NCBI GenBank assembly: GCA_963725275.1
Contig: CAVRXS010000007.1
Coordinates: forward strand, 642,338 to 706,337
Reading direction: 5' to 3'
DNA from: Bog-756 sp963725275
Lineage (GTDB): Bacteria; Actinomycetota; Acidimicrobiia; Acidimicrobiales; RAAP-2
Length of the DNA: 64,000 nt
The position numbers and the translations under genes were made by a program. How positions within the stretch are numbered: the stretch's first letter is position 1; every line of letters begins with the position of its first letter. The notes beneath the pieces were generated by a model that searched no databases, had not been told where the DNA came from, and saw only the letters and a list, made by a program, of their open reading frames with translations. Positions 29,484 to 37,468 of this stretch are shown here, one piece after another.

Positions 29484-29915
29484 ATGCTCGTCGCCACCAT
29501 CCTCAAGGCCAAGGGAAACAGCGTCGCGACGGTCACCCGCGACGTCACGGTGGGGACGGTCGTGGCCGAACTGGTCCGCCACCGTGTGGGGGCGCTCATC
29601 GTCTCACCGGGCGATGGCACCATCGAGGGAATCGTGTCCGAACGCGACGTGGTCTGGCACCTGAGCGAGGTCCGGACCGACCTGCTCGACCAACCGGTGA
29701 CAGCGATCATGTCGAGCTCGGTCAGGGTCTGCGCGCCCACCGACGACGTGCAGTCGATCATGAACCTCATGACCGAGCAGCGGATCCGCCACGTGCCAGT
29801 GGTCGACAAGGGGAAGCTGATCGGGATCGTCAGCATCGGCGACGTGGTCAAGAGCCGGATGGGCGAGCTCGAGAAGGACCGCAACGAACTGATGGAGTAC
29901 ATTACCGCCCGCTAG
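29484..29915 (+). CDS. Tandem CBS-domain protein
   Basis: The 143-residue protein is a stand-alone pair of CBS motifs: VATVTRDVTVGTVVAELVRHRVGALIVSPGDGTIEGIVSERDVVWHL and VRVCAPTDDVQSIMNLMTEQRIRHVPVVDKGKLIGIVSIGDVVKSRM. Such Bateman modules bind adenosine nucleotides and regulate partners. The ATG at 29484 is chosen because GGAGGG lies 4 bases upstream; an upstream in-frame ATG lacks homology. It is followed 66 bases later by a cyclic-nucleotide-binding protein, so both may sense nucleotide state. Confidence 0.88.
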   Translation: MLVATILKAKGNSVATVTRDVTVGTVVAELVRHRVGALIVSPGDGTIEGIVSERDVVWHLSEVRTDLLDQPVTAIMSSSVRVCAPTDDVQSIMNLMTEQRIRHVPVVDKGKLIGIVSIGDVVKSRMGELEKDRNELMEYITAR

Positions 29916-29981
29916 GGACAGCATTGCTTGCAATTCGACGGGGGCCGTGACGAGAATGGCCCGAGGAGAGGACCGGTCCTC

Positions 29982-30467
29982 ATGGCGGGAGCTCGGATGC
30001 GCAAAGACAAGCGGCTCGAATTGTTGCGGGGCGTTCCCCTCTTCTCCGGATGCACGAAACGAGAGCTCACCGAGATAGAGAGCCTCACGTCGATGATCGA
30101 CGTGGCCGAGGGCACCGAAGTGGCGACGTTCGGGACCCCGGGTCAGGAGTTCTTCATCATCGTCGACGGCTGGGCGACCGCAACGCGCAACGGACTCGCG
30201 CTCGTGGTGCTCGGCCCTGGCTCCTTCTTCGGCGAGCTCGCCCTCCTGGACGGCGGCGATCGCACGGCGACGGTGGCAGCCGACACCGATATGACGCTCC
30301 TGGTGCTGTCGAGGCGAGAGTTCCGCTCCCTCCAGTCCACCGCACCGTCGGTCGCCTACAAGCTGCTGGTCGAGCTCGGGACCCGGCTGCGTCGAGCGGA
30401 CGCCATGCTCACCGACCTCGCGGAACGGGACGCCGCCGCACTCGCTGCCCTCTCGTCCTCGCTCTGA
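29982..30467 (+). CDS. Cyclic nucleotide-binding domain protein (no HTH)
   Basis: The roughly 161-residue protein is a single cNMP-binding domain: LRGVPLFSGCTKRELTEIESL, then GTEVATFGTPGQEFFIIVDGWA and the phosphate-binding cassette SFFGELALLDGGDRTATVAADTDM with Glu and Arg in place. After the hinge helix only a short tail follows, so it lacks the Crp-type DNA-binding HTH. Start choice is uncertain (ATG 29982 or 29997). It probably works with the CBS protein upstream, as a sensor module for an unknown partner. Confidence 0.82.
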   Translation: MAGARMRKDKRLELLRGVPLFSGCTKRELTEIESLTSMIDVAEGTEVATFGTPGQEFFIIVDGWATATRNGLALVVLGPGSFFGELALLDGGDRTATVAADTDMTLLVLSRREFRSLQSTAPSVAYKLLVELGTRLRRADAMLTDLAERDAAALAALSSSL

Positions 30468-30651
30468 GGCCGGATCGGGCTCGCTCCCTCTCCCCTTGGG
30501 CCGGTGGTCGGCCCACCCGGCTGGTCACCACCTGTTCACCGAAGCTTCAGCCATTCGTGACGGTGGCGTCACCGAGCGGTTGGTAGATCGGGTGGCGGTC
30601 CGATGCACACCCTCCCCGGTGCGATTGTCGGCGGACCACAGGGTTGCAGCG

Positions 30652-30682
30652 CCCCGTGCCGGCCGGGCAGGCCGGCACGGGG
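30652..30682. terminator. Bidirectional terminator hairpin
   Basis: A perfect 13-bp inverted repeat (CCCCGTGCCGGCC / GGCCGGCACGGGG, 5-base loop) lies between two convergent genes, the cNMP-binding protein and the uncharacterised protein at 30750. The 30468-30749 gap holds nothing else that I recognise. Confidence 0.75.
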
Positions 30683-30749
30683 ACGCTCCCCACAGGTGCG
30701 TTCCCGAGGGACTGTCCGGTCCTGGGTCGGGCGGGCCTCCGGGCCCGGA

Positions 30750-31913
30750 TCACCAGAACGACGAGTCTGCGGTGAGACCGAGGTCCGGGAAGGCGCCCGC
30801 GATCATCGGCTGACAGTTCCCCCATCCCTCGCCTCCGTGGTCGAGATCACGCACGTGGACGACGGTGTCCCGGAGCTGGTGCATCTCGCGTGCGAGTCCC
30901 GGATCGGAACAGTCCGGGAGTCGCTCCCCGTCGACGTGCAGTTCACCACGCCACTCGCCGTGGTGGTGACCCCTCCACCCGAAGTACAGCCCGACGCCGA
31001 GCTGGAACCCGGTCTGGGTCGGCACCTCGAACTGGAAGTGGCGCTCGCCGCCCACCTCCATCTGCGCGGTCACCGTGCCTCCGAGGAGTCGCCGGTTCGC
31101 GGGGTCGTAGGCCAGGTCGAGACCGATATCGGCGACCCGCTCGACCCGGCCGTCCGCGTGCTCGATCCCTCCGATCACCGTCCGGTGTGACCGCCCGAAT
31201 CCCTCCACGTGGACGAGGTGCAGGAACAGCCCCCACCGGCGTCCGTCGGGGTCCTGCATGAGCACCGGACTCCAGATCATCCGGAAGTCCATGTCGGAGG
31301 CCGGGTTGAACGGGTCGGTGTCGGTCGGGGGCACTCCGACGTCGTACCGCACGCCCCAGGAGTGGTCCCGGGTGGAGACCCATTCGTCGGGGTCGATCAC
31401 CTGTCGCTCACCGTCGACCTCGACCCAGCCCGAGGCCACCCCGATCTGGTGATAGCGCACCAATTCGGCGCTCACCCGGTAGCCGAGGGGCGCCCGCTGA
31501 TGGGTGCGCTCCTCGAGCGTGGGCGGGAGCACCGCTTCGAAGACCCAGTCGAACGCCACCGGTTGGCACTCGTTGGCGTCGAGGGCGAACCGGATCCGTT
31601 TCATCGGCTCCAGCACCTCGTAGCGCACCGGTCCCACCACCGTCCGGTCCGGGTCGGGGAAGAGCCGGCGGCTCCCCCGCACGGTCAGCTGCTCGACGCC
31701 GCGTGAGATTCCCGCGTAGCCGTCCAGGACGTTTCGGTTGGTGTACTTGCCGAGGCCGAAGCCGAGCTGCAGGGTCCCGTCCCGCTTCGCCGCCATCGCG
31801 CAGACCTTCTCGGTCCAGGAGGGATCGCTCGGTCCCACGGTGGAGAAGGTGTCGACGATCTGGTGGTTGAAGCCGTCGTCGGCCGGTCCCAACGGCCCGA
31901 TCGGATTGGCCAT
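30750..31913 (-). CDS. Uncharacterised protein with AttH/CrtC-like features
   Basis: This 387-residue soluble protein has no recognised catalytic motif. It contains RDHSWGVRYD, FEAVLPP, GLFLHLVHVEGFG, GEWRGELHVDGERL and a C-terminus GNCQPMIAGAFPDLGLTADSSFW. The RDHSWG element and the beta-rich pattern recall the lipocalin-like AttH/hydroxyneurosporene-synthase group, but this is a weak resemblance. The start is MANPIG at 31911-31913: its GGAGGG site overlaps the first codons of a longer frame (MEGTTM), which rules out that start. The neighbour is a dioxygenase-type cupin. Confidence 0.7.
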   Translation of the reverse strand: MANPIGPLGPADDGFNHQIVDTFSTVGPSDPSWTEKVCAMAAKRDGTLQLGFGLGKYTNRNVLDGYAGISRGVEQLTVRGSRRLFPDPDRTVVGPVRYEVLEPMKRIRFALDANECQPVAFDWVFEAVLPPTLEERTHQRAPLGYRVSAELVRYHQIGVASGWVEVDGERQVIDPDEWVSTRDHSWGVRYDVGVPPTDTDPFNPASDMDFRMIWSPVLMQDPDGRRWGLFLHLVHVEGFGRSHRTVIGGIEHADGRVERVADIGLDLAYDPANRRLLGGTVTAQMEVGGERHFQFEVPTQTGFQLGVGLYFGWRGHHHGEWRGELHVDGERLPDCSDPGLAREMHQLRDTVVHVRDLDHGGEGWGNCQPMIAGAFPDLGLTADSSFW

Positions 31914-32067
31914 GGTGGTTCCCTCCATGCTGCGTCGGGCCGCGAACCGGCGGCGGTCTCATCCTCGGTGCGGCCCGCGCCGTTCCCGGCGAAGGCGGAT
32001 GGGGTCCCGTTCCCCAGCTATTCCTGCCGGATCGTGGCGTCGGATCCGGCGGTCCGACACGGACTCC

Positions 32068-32523
32068 TCATCCAACCAGCACCCTCGGCGGCGGGAAGCC
32101 CTCTGCCTCGCAGAGTGCCAGGTAGGCAGCCAACGTCCCCGCGCCGTCGAACACGCTCTCCACGTTGCCATCGGCGTCGAGGTTGAGATTGACGCCGTAC
32201 ATCTGGAACCAGACCCGCGTCTGGTCTTCGACGCACTGCAGCGTGTGCACCGACCCCGCAGGCTCGTAGAGAAACGACCCCGCGTGGTTGACGTAGTCGT
32301 ACTCCTTGTACCGCCACGCACCAGAAGCGGTGTATGCGTAGACGGGACCGGTGTGCCGGTGCTTCTGGACCTCGTAGCCGGCCTGGAAGATGTTCTCGAC
32401 GATCCAGAGCCCCTCTTCGGGCTTGACCTGGATCACCTTGAGCTTGCTGCCGTCGCCGATATCGACGAACGGGAGTTCGTCGGCCCCGATGTGCACCGCC
32501 GTCGGAATCTCCAATTGGGTCAT
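32068..32523 (-). CDS. Cupin, 2,4'-dihydroxyacetophenone dioxygenase-like
   Basis: The 151-residue single cupin shows KHRHTGPVYAYTASGAWRY (metal-binding His pair), then GSFLYEPAGSVHTLQC (third His). These match the family of 2,4'-dihydroxyacetophenone dioxygenase and related carbon-carbon cleaving Fe enzymes. Specific substrate is not known. A GGAGGG site precedes the ATG at 32521-32523. The 31914-32067 gap downstream is featureless. Confidence 0.78.
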   Translation of the reverse strand: MTQLEIPTAVHIGADELPFVDIGDGSKLKVIQVKPEEGLWIVENIFQAGYEVQKHRHTGPVYAYTASGAWRYKEYDYVNHAGSFLYEPAGSVHTLQCVEDQTRVWFQMYGVNLNLDADGNVESVFDGAGTLAAYLALCEAEGFPPPRVLVG

Positions 32524-32548
32524 GACGTCGCGATCCCTCCGATTGGCG

Positions 32549-32569
32549 TGCCGGCGGTCGTCGCCGGCA
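32549..32569 (-). terminator. Hairpin terminator of the beta-propeller gene
   Basis: TGCCGGCG, a 5-base loop and CGCCGGCA form a perfect 8-bp stem about 100 bases past the stop of the secreted beta-propeller gene. It also lies just upstream of the cupin start, so it may insulate the two. Confidence 0.5.
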
Positions 32570-32668
32570 ACGGGCAGGTACTCGGCGCAACTCTATTCGC
32601 CCGGCCGGGCGGGGGTCCCGTGACCGGTCCCCTCCCCCACCCTGCGGGCACAGCACTACCCCCGGGCG

Positions 32669-34108
32669 TTACCCGAACGTGTGCACCCGGTCGGCAGACG
32701 GTGCCAGGAGCAGCCCGTCACCGATGGAGGGAGTCGGGAAGTGGTTGGCGACGCTGCCGATGGAGAACTGCACCAGCGGTGTACCGGTGTTGCGATCGAG
32801 CCCGTACAGGACGCCGCCCTGGCTGATGGTCCAGACCAGCGAGCCGGCGACGATGGGCGGACCCGATGAGTCCGACGAGGACCGCCAGAGAACGGTCATC
32901 TTCGCCGGTGACGCGGTCACCCGGACCGACATGATGCCGTTCGAGCACGGGACGTAGACCGTCTGGCCTGCGATGGCCGTTCCCCCGTCGACTGTCGAGC
33001 CACAGAACGAGCTCAACGTGGCCAGCTGATGACCCACCCCGCCGAGGTGCGACCCGTTCAGGAGATACGCCGTCCTCGACTTGCCGGCCTGGAAGACGAG
33101 TCCGTCGGCGAACAGTGCCGGGGACGACGATCCGAGATCCAGGTCGTGTCCGTTGTCCGAGGCCCAGGTCGACGGGGAGAAGAACTGGAGTGGGCGCAAC
33201 GCCGAGGACAATTCGATGACGGCATCGCTGTCATCGGGCGATGCACCCGAGGTGTTCGAACCGTTTCCGGTCGCCACCCAGATGTCACCGGAGCCGCTGA
33301 CCGCTGGGGCTGCTCCGCCCATCCAGACGGCCCCCTGGTCGTTGCCGGCAGCACTGTCGACCTCGAAGGTGCGGAGGGCCCCACCGGTCACCGGTGCCCC
33401 CACCACCCAGCCGTGATAGGTCGAGCAGTCACCGGCGTTCCCGCCGAACCCGATGATCACCCGACCGGCCGACAGGGTGAGTGCTGCGCGTTGGAGCAGG
33501 GCTGCGTGGTCGGAGCCCGGGGGATCCACCCTCTGGTCGAGGAGCACCTTCCCGGTCGCCAGCGAGAGACCGACCAGATGATGGGAGATCGAGTGGTCGG
33601 TGTCCTCGTCGGCGACGGCGAACACCTCGTCGCGGGCTGCGTCGATCACGGGGGACGAGGTGATGCCGACCACCGGTCTGATATCCCCGCACGGCAGGTC
33701 GCCCGCCGGCACCGGCGTCCCGAGATGTCGTGACCAGAGGATGCTCCCCCTGGTCGCCGCGTCGAGGGCATAGACCGTGTCGTTCTCGGTGGCGACGACG
33801 ACGGTCGTCCCGGAAACGAGGGGCTCGCCATAGAGCTGCCCGTCCAACACCGACGACGTCCAGACCGCTTTTGCCGACTGGTAGGAATCGGTTCCGCTTG
33901 CGATCCCGGATCCGGAGAACGTGCGATGGTAGACGGGCCAGTTGGCGGTCGATCCCGCAGGCGCGCTGCTGCGTGCTGCCGCGACACTGGAGAGCGCAAG
34001 TGCGCCGGCGCCGAGCACGGCGGCCACTGCGCACAGTGCTGCGATCCGCATCCTCCGCCGACGAGACCTCGGGTTGGTCGAGCGCACACCGGCGTTGGCA
34101 GACCCCAT
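32669..34108 (-). CDS. Secreted PQQ-like beta-propeller protein
   Basis: After an Arg-rich n-region the product has a signal peptide (RIAALCAVAAVLGAGALALSSVAAA). The mature part carries repeated propeller blades: LYGEPLVSGTTVVVATENDTVYALDAATRGSILWSRHLG, GITSSPVIDAARDEVFAVADE, PPIVAGSLVWTISQGGVLYGLDRNTGTPLVQF. It resembles BamB/PQQ-dehydrogenase propellers but lacks obvious PQQ-dehydrogenase active-site residues, so a binding or scaffold role is more likely. The ATG at 34106-34108 has GGAGG upstream; a longer in-frame start exists. Confidence 0.83.
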   Translation of the reverse strand: MGSANAGVRSTNPRSRRRRMRIAALCAVAAVLGAGALALSSVAAARSSAPAGSTANWPVYHRTFSGSGIASGTDSYQSAKAVWTSSVLDGQLYGEPLVSGTTVVVATENDTVYALDAATRGSILWSRHLGTPVPAGDLPCGDIRPVVGITSSPVIDAARDEVFAVADEDTDHSISHHLVGLSLATGKVLLDQRVDPPGSDHAALLQRAALTLSAGRVIIGFGGNAGDCSTYHGWVVGAPVTGGALRTFEVDSAAGNDQGAVWMGGAAPAVSGSGDIWVATGNGSNTSGASPDDSDAVIELSSALRPLQFFSPSTWASDNGHDLDLGSSSPALFADGLVFQAGKSRTAYLLNGSHLGGVGHQLATLSSFCGSTVDGGTAIAGQTVYVPCSNGIMSVRVTASPAKMTVLWRSSSDSSGPPIVAGSLVWTISQGGVLYGLDRNTGTPLVQFSIGSVANHFPTPSIGDGLLLAPSADRVHTFG

Positions 34109-34242
34109 CCTCAGCACCTCCACGACTACCGGTACGGGGCGACGGATCCCGTCCGTCATCCCCTGCGTCGTTCCGACGGTCGACTCAGACGATACCGGCC
34201 CGGGACGGAGCTGAGGTGCCCGGGTGCGCTGTCACGATCCCG

Positions 34243-34602
34243 TCAGGCAGGGGTCGACCGGGAGTCATCGATTCCACCGAGGGCGATCCGGAGCGCGGTC
34301 AGCTGCGCAGGTACAGCGCGCCACCACATCCAGCGCCCCCGCTTCTCCCCGACGATGAGGCCTGCTGCGGCGAGCCTGTGCGTGTGGTGAGAGATCGTGG
34401 GCTGGCTCTTGCCGAGTGGTGCTTCGAGATTGCAGCTGCACACCTCACCGCCGCTGGCAACGATCGAGAAGATCCGGAGCCGGACGGGATCGCTGAGCGC
34501 GGCCAGCACCTCGGCCATCGCGACCGCCTGCTCTTCGGACAGGGCGCGCCCGGTCAGCGGCGGGCAGCAGAGGAGCTCGGGGTCGGTGGTTTCGGTCGTC
34601 AC
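34243..34602 (-). CDS. arsR: Arsenic-responsive ArsR repressor
   Basis: The 119-residue ArsR/SmtB protein has HTH residues LGKSQPTISHHTHRLAAAGLIVGEKRGRW. Cys12-Cys13 near the N-terminus and Cys55 (plus Cys57) before the recognition helix match the As(III) site arrangement known from Corynebacterium ArsR (Cys15/16/55). It starts with GTG 34600-34602 and is divergent from arsI. An inverted repeat that fits an ArsR operator lies between them, so it probably represses both directions until arsenite binds. Confidence 0.9.
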   Translation of the reverse strand: MTTETTDPELLCCPPLTGRALSEEQAVAMAEVLAALSDPVRLRIFSIVASGGEVCSCNLEAPLGKSQPTISHHTHRLAAAGLIVGEKRGRWMWWRAVPAQLTALRIALGGIDDSRSTPA

Positions 34603-34619
34603 GTTCTCGCTCCAGTTAT

Positions 34620-34649
34620 ATTGACATCGATCAATGTATCGTTCATACT
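34620..34649 (+). promoter_or_regulatory. arsI promoter with ArsR operator
   Basis: ATTGA-CATCGA-TCAAT (34620-34635) is a perfect inverted repeat with a 6-base spacer, of the ArsR operator type. It overlaps TTGACA (34621-34626), which with CATACT (34644-34649) at 17-base spacing makes a good vegetative promoter for arsI. ArsR bound here would block the -35 and also sits next to its own start. Confidence 0.75.
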
Positions 34650-34683
34650 CAACAATCGACAGTCCTCAATGTAAGGGAGCGCC

Positions 34684-35145
34684 ATGTCCCGCGTGCAACT
34701 CGCCCTCAACGTGTCCGATCTCGAGGAGGCTGTGGCCTTCTATTCGACGCTGTTCAACGCCAGTCCAGCCAAGGTCCGGCCCCGGTATGCCAACTTCTCG
34801 ATTGCCGAGCCACCCCTCAAACTGGTACTCATCGAAGGGGCAGGCCAGCCCGGCAGCCTCAACCACCTGGGGGTAGAAGTCGCCTCGCCCGATGCGGTGG
34901 CCGCTGCGGCGGTGTCCTTGCGCGACCAGGGCATGGAGACCCGCGTCGAGGAGCAGACCACGTGCTGCTACGCGGTCCAGGACAAAGTGTGGGTGGATGG
35001 ACCCGACGGGGCCCGCTGGGAGGTCTACACGGTGCTGGCGGATGCAGACAGCTTCGGAGCCGTCGCCGAGGACGGGACCTCCGACGCCACCGAACGCGAG
35101 CTGCACACCGGAAGCCCGGCTGGATCCACGTCCAGCTGCTGCTGA
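34684..35145 (+). CDS. arsI: ArsI-like C-As lyase (CadI/VOC family)
   Basis: The 153-residue vicinal-oxygen-chelate protein has the ArsI hallmarks: thiol pair Cys94-Cys95 in EEQTTCCYAVQDKVWV and metal ligands Gln5, His61 (NHLGVEV) and Glu113 (RWEVYTV). ArsI dioxygenases cleave methyl- or aromatic arsenicals to inorganic As(III). The C-terminus ends in a second Cys-Cys pair. It is the first gene of the operon behind the ArsR-controlled promoter; the aquaglyceroporin starts 28 bases after it. Confidence 0.88.
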   Translation: MSRVQLALNVSDLEEAVAFYSTLFNASPAKVRPRYANFSIAEPPLKLVLIEGAGQPGSLNHLGVEVASPDAVAAAAVSLRDQGMETRVEEQTTCCYAVQDKVWVDGPDGARWEVYTVLADADSFGAVAEDGTSDATERELHTGSPAGSTSSCC

Positions 35146-35173
35146 ACATCCGTCTCGGCTCGCCAGGGGCACC

Positions 35174-35923
35174 ATGAACGACGTCGTCCTGTGGCGCCGC
35201 CTGGCCGCGGAGTACCTCGGCAGTGCCTTCCTCGCTGCCATCGTCATCGGATCGGGCATCGCCGCCCAACAGCTCTCCCCGGGGAACGACGGGCTGGAGT
35301 TGCTGCAGAACGCCATCGTGACCGGAGCCGGCCTGTTCGCGGTCATCCTGATCTTCGGAGCACTGTCGGGTGCTCACTTCAATCCGGTCGTCTCGTTCGT
35401 GGACGCCGTCTTCGGTGGGATCTCCTGGCGTGACGCCGCCGCGTATCTGCCTGCCCAGGTGGCCGGCTGCGTCACCGGCGCCATCGTGGCGAACATCATG
35501 TTCTCGCTCCGGACAGTCTCGATCTCGACCCATCACCGGGCGACCGGACCGCACCTCCTCTCCGAGGCCGTCGCCACCCTCGGGCTGGTCCTGGTCATCT
35601 TCGCGCTGGCCCGCTCCGGAAAGACCGCCTACACGCCTGCCGCAGTCGGCGCCTACATCACCGCTGCCTACTTCTTCACCTCATCGACCAGCTTCGCCAA
35701 CCCGGCCATCACCATCGGGCGGATGTTCTCCAACACCTTCGCCGGCATCGCACCGTCGTCTGCCCCGTGGTTCATCGGAGCCCAGATCGTCGGCGGGATC
35801 GCCGCGATCGGCCTCCTCTTCCTGCTCTACCCCGGGATCACCCCCGCAGAATCCGCCGACATCATCGTGCCCCACCTGCGAGGGACCGAAGACCCAGAGA
35901 CCGGGTTCGACGCTCACCACTGA
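35174..35923 (+). CDS. Aquaglyceroporin (AqpS-like arsenite channel)
   Basis: The 249-residue MIP channel has six hydrophobic segments and the two half-helix motifs: NPV at 70-72 (AHFNPVVS, in place of NPA) and NPA at 176-178 (FANPAIT) followed by the selectivity-filter Arg183. In ars operons such channels let As(III) flow out down its gradient, replacing the pump. The position between arsI and an FAD reductase supports this. No ArsB or ACR3 pump is seen nearby. Confidence 0.87.
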   Translation: MNDVVLWRRLAAEYLGSAFLAAIVIGSGIAAQQLSPGNDGLELLQNAIVTGAGLFAVILIFGALSGAHFNPVVSFVDAVFGGISWRDAAAYLPAQVAGCVTGAIVANIMFSLRTVSISTHHRATGPHLLSEAVATLGLVLVIFALARSGKTAYTPAAVGAYITAAYFFTSSTSFANPAITIGRMFSNTFAGIAPSSAPWFIGAQIVGGIAAIGLLFLLYPGITPAESADIIVPHLRGTEDPETGFDAHH

Positions 35924-35962
35924 GGTGGACCGCCGGAATCGTGCCCAGCCCGAGGAGTCCCA

Positions 35963-37348
35963 ATGCACATCATCGCCGTCGGAGGCAGTGACGCCGGGAT
36001 CAGCGCAGCGTTGCGGGTCCGCGAGCTCGACCGCACGGTGGACGTCACCGTGGTGGTCGCGGACGCCTACCCGAACTTCTCGATCTGCGGCATCCCGTAC
36101 TACATCTCGGGCGAGGTGACCCACTGGCAGAACCTTGCGCACCGGACCGCTGCCGAACTGGAGCGGACCGGGATGCAGGTACGGGTCGACACCCTGGCTC
36201 GCCAGATCAACGTCGCGGACCGCACCCTGCTGGTCACCGACCCTGACGGAAACGATGAGCCGCTCTCGTACGACGAGCTCATCGTCGGTACCGGTGCCCT
36301 GCCCGCCGTTCCTCCGATCGAGGGTGTCGGCGGCGAGGGTGCGCTCGGTGTCCCCGACGGCGTCCACCTCCTGCATTCGATGGCAGACACCTTTGCCGTC
36401 ATGGAGACACTAGAGGAGGCGGCCCCTGACAGCGCGGTAATCGTCGGAGCCGGCTACATCGGCCTCGAAATGGCAGAAGCGCTCGCCACACGGGGTCTCC
36501 GGGTCACCCAAATGGAGCAACTCGGAGAAGTCCTCCCGACCGTCGATCCCGAGCTCGGGGCACTGGTGCGGACCCAGCTGACCGACCACGGTGTCGAGGT
36601 CCTCACCGGTGCCACGGCGACCAGGATCTCGCTGCGCCCCCGTGACGGCGGTGGTCGACTCAGGGTCGACGCCACGACAACGGCGGGTGACCTGCACCGG
36701 TGCGTCGACATGGTCCTCCTGGTCGTCGGCGTGCGACCGGACACGCAGCTGGCCGCCACCGCAGGCGCCGCACTCGGGCACGGTGGTGCCCTCGAGGTGG
36801 ACACCCAGATGCGGACCAACCTGCCCCACGTCTTCGCAGCCGGCGACTGCGCGATCACCCACCACCGACTCCTCGGCATCACCTACCTCCCCCTCGGGAC
36901 GACAGCTCACAAGCAGGGCCGCGTTGCGGGCGAGAACGCACTCGGGCGGAGCCGCGTGTTCGCCGGGAGCCTCGGGACCCAGGTCGTCAAGATCTTCGAC
37001 CACGCTGTCGCCCGGACAGGACTGCGGGACCACGAAGCGCGATCTGCAGGCTTCGACCCGGTGACCGTGGGAAGCGAGGCGGACGACCACAAGGCGTACT
37101 ACCCGGGGAGCCACCGGATCTCCATGCGGTTCACCGGCGACCGCGCCACCGGGCGTCTGCTCGGGGTCCAGCTGTTCGGGCACCGCCGGGCCGAGGTGGC
37201 CAAGCGGATCGACATCGCGGCGACTGCCCTCTTCCACGGCATGACGGTCGAGCAGATGAGTGACCTCGACCTCTCCTACACCCCTCCGCTGGGGAGCCCC
37301 TGGGACGCCGTGCAGATGGGTGCGCAGGCCTGGGTCTACCGGCACTGA
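35963..37348 (+). CDS. CoA-disulfide-reductase-like FAD/NAD(P) oxidoreductase in ars operon
   Basis: The 461-residue class III flavoprotein disulfide reductase has an N-terminal FAD site (IIAVGGSDAGISAALRVRE), the single redox Cys42 in NFSICGIPYYISGE, the NAD site (VIVGAGYIGLEMAEAL), HVFAAGDCAI and a C-terminal dimerisation domain. Such proteins reduce CoA or other low-molecular disulfides or polysulfides. In an arsenic operon it may restore thiols or reduce an arsenic species, which is inference. It lies 40 bases after the channel and is followed by a strong hairpin. Confidence 0.84.
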   Translation: MHIIAVGGSDAGISAALRVRELDRTVDVTVVVADAYPNFSICGIPYYISGEVTHWQNLAHRTAAELERTGMQVRVDTLARQINVADRTLLVTDPDGNDEPLSYDELIVGTGALPAVPPIEGVGGEGALGVPDGVHLLHSMADTFAVMETLEEAAPDSAVIVGAGYIGLEMAEALATRGLRVTQMEQLGEVLPTVDPELGALVRTQLTDHGVEVLTGATATRISLRPRDGGGRLRVDATTTAGDLHRCVDMVLLVVGVRPDTQLAATAGAALGHGGALEVDTQMRTNLPHVFAAGDCAITHHRLLGITYLPLGTTAHKQGRVAGENALGRSRVFAGSLGTQVVKIFDHAVARTGLRDHEARSAGFDPVTVGSEADDHKAYYPGSHRISMRFTGDRATGRLLGVQLFGHRRAEVAKRIDIAATALFHGMTVEQMSDLDLSYTPPLGSPWDAVQMGAQAWVYRH

Positions 37349-37378
37349 CTCCAGCAGGGACGCTCCATCAATCCGCTT

Positions 37379-37424
37379 CGTCGAACACCCGTCGGCCGAG
37401 CGCACTTGCGCCGACCGTTCGACG
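37379..37424 (+). terminator. Nested stem-loop after the arsenic operon
   Basis: CGTCGAAC (37379-37386) pairs with GTTCGACG (37417-37424), and inside GTCGGC (37391-37396) pairs with GCCGAC (37410-37415). It begins 30 bases after the oxidoreductase stop, so a terminator is likely. It ends 44 bases before the LLM gene, so a leader structure is the alternative. Confidence 0.55.
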
Positions 37425-37468
37425 GTACTGGACTCGGCACGACCACCTCACGGAAGATGCGTGCCCCG

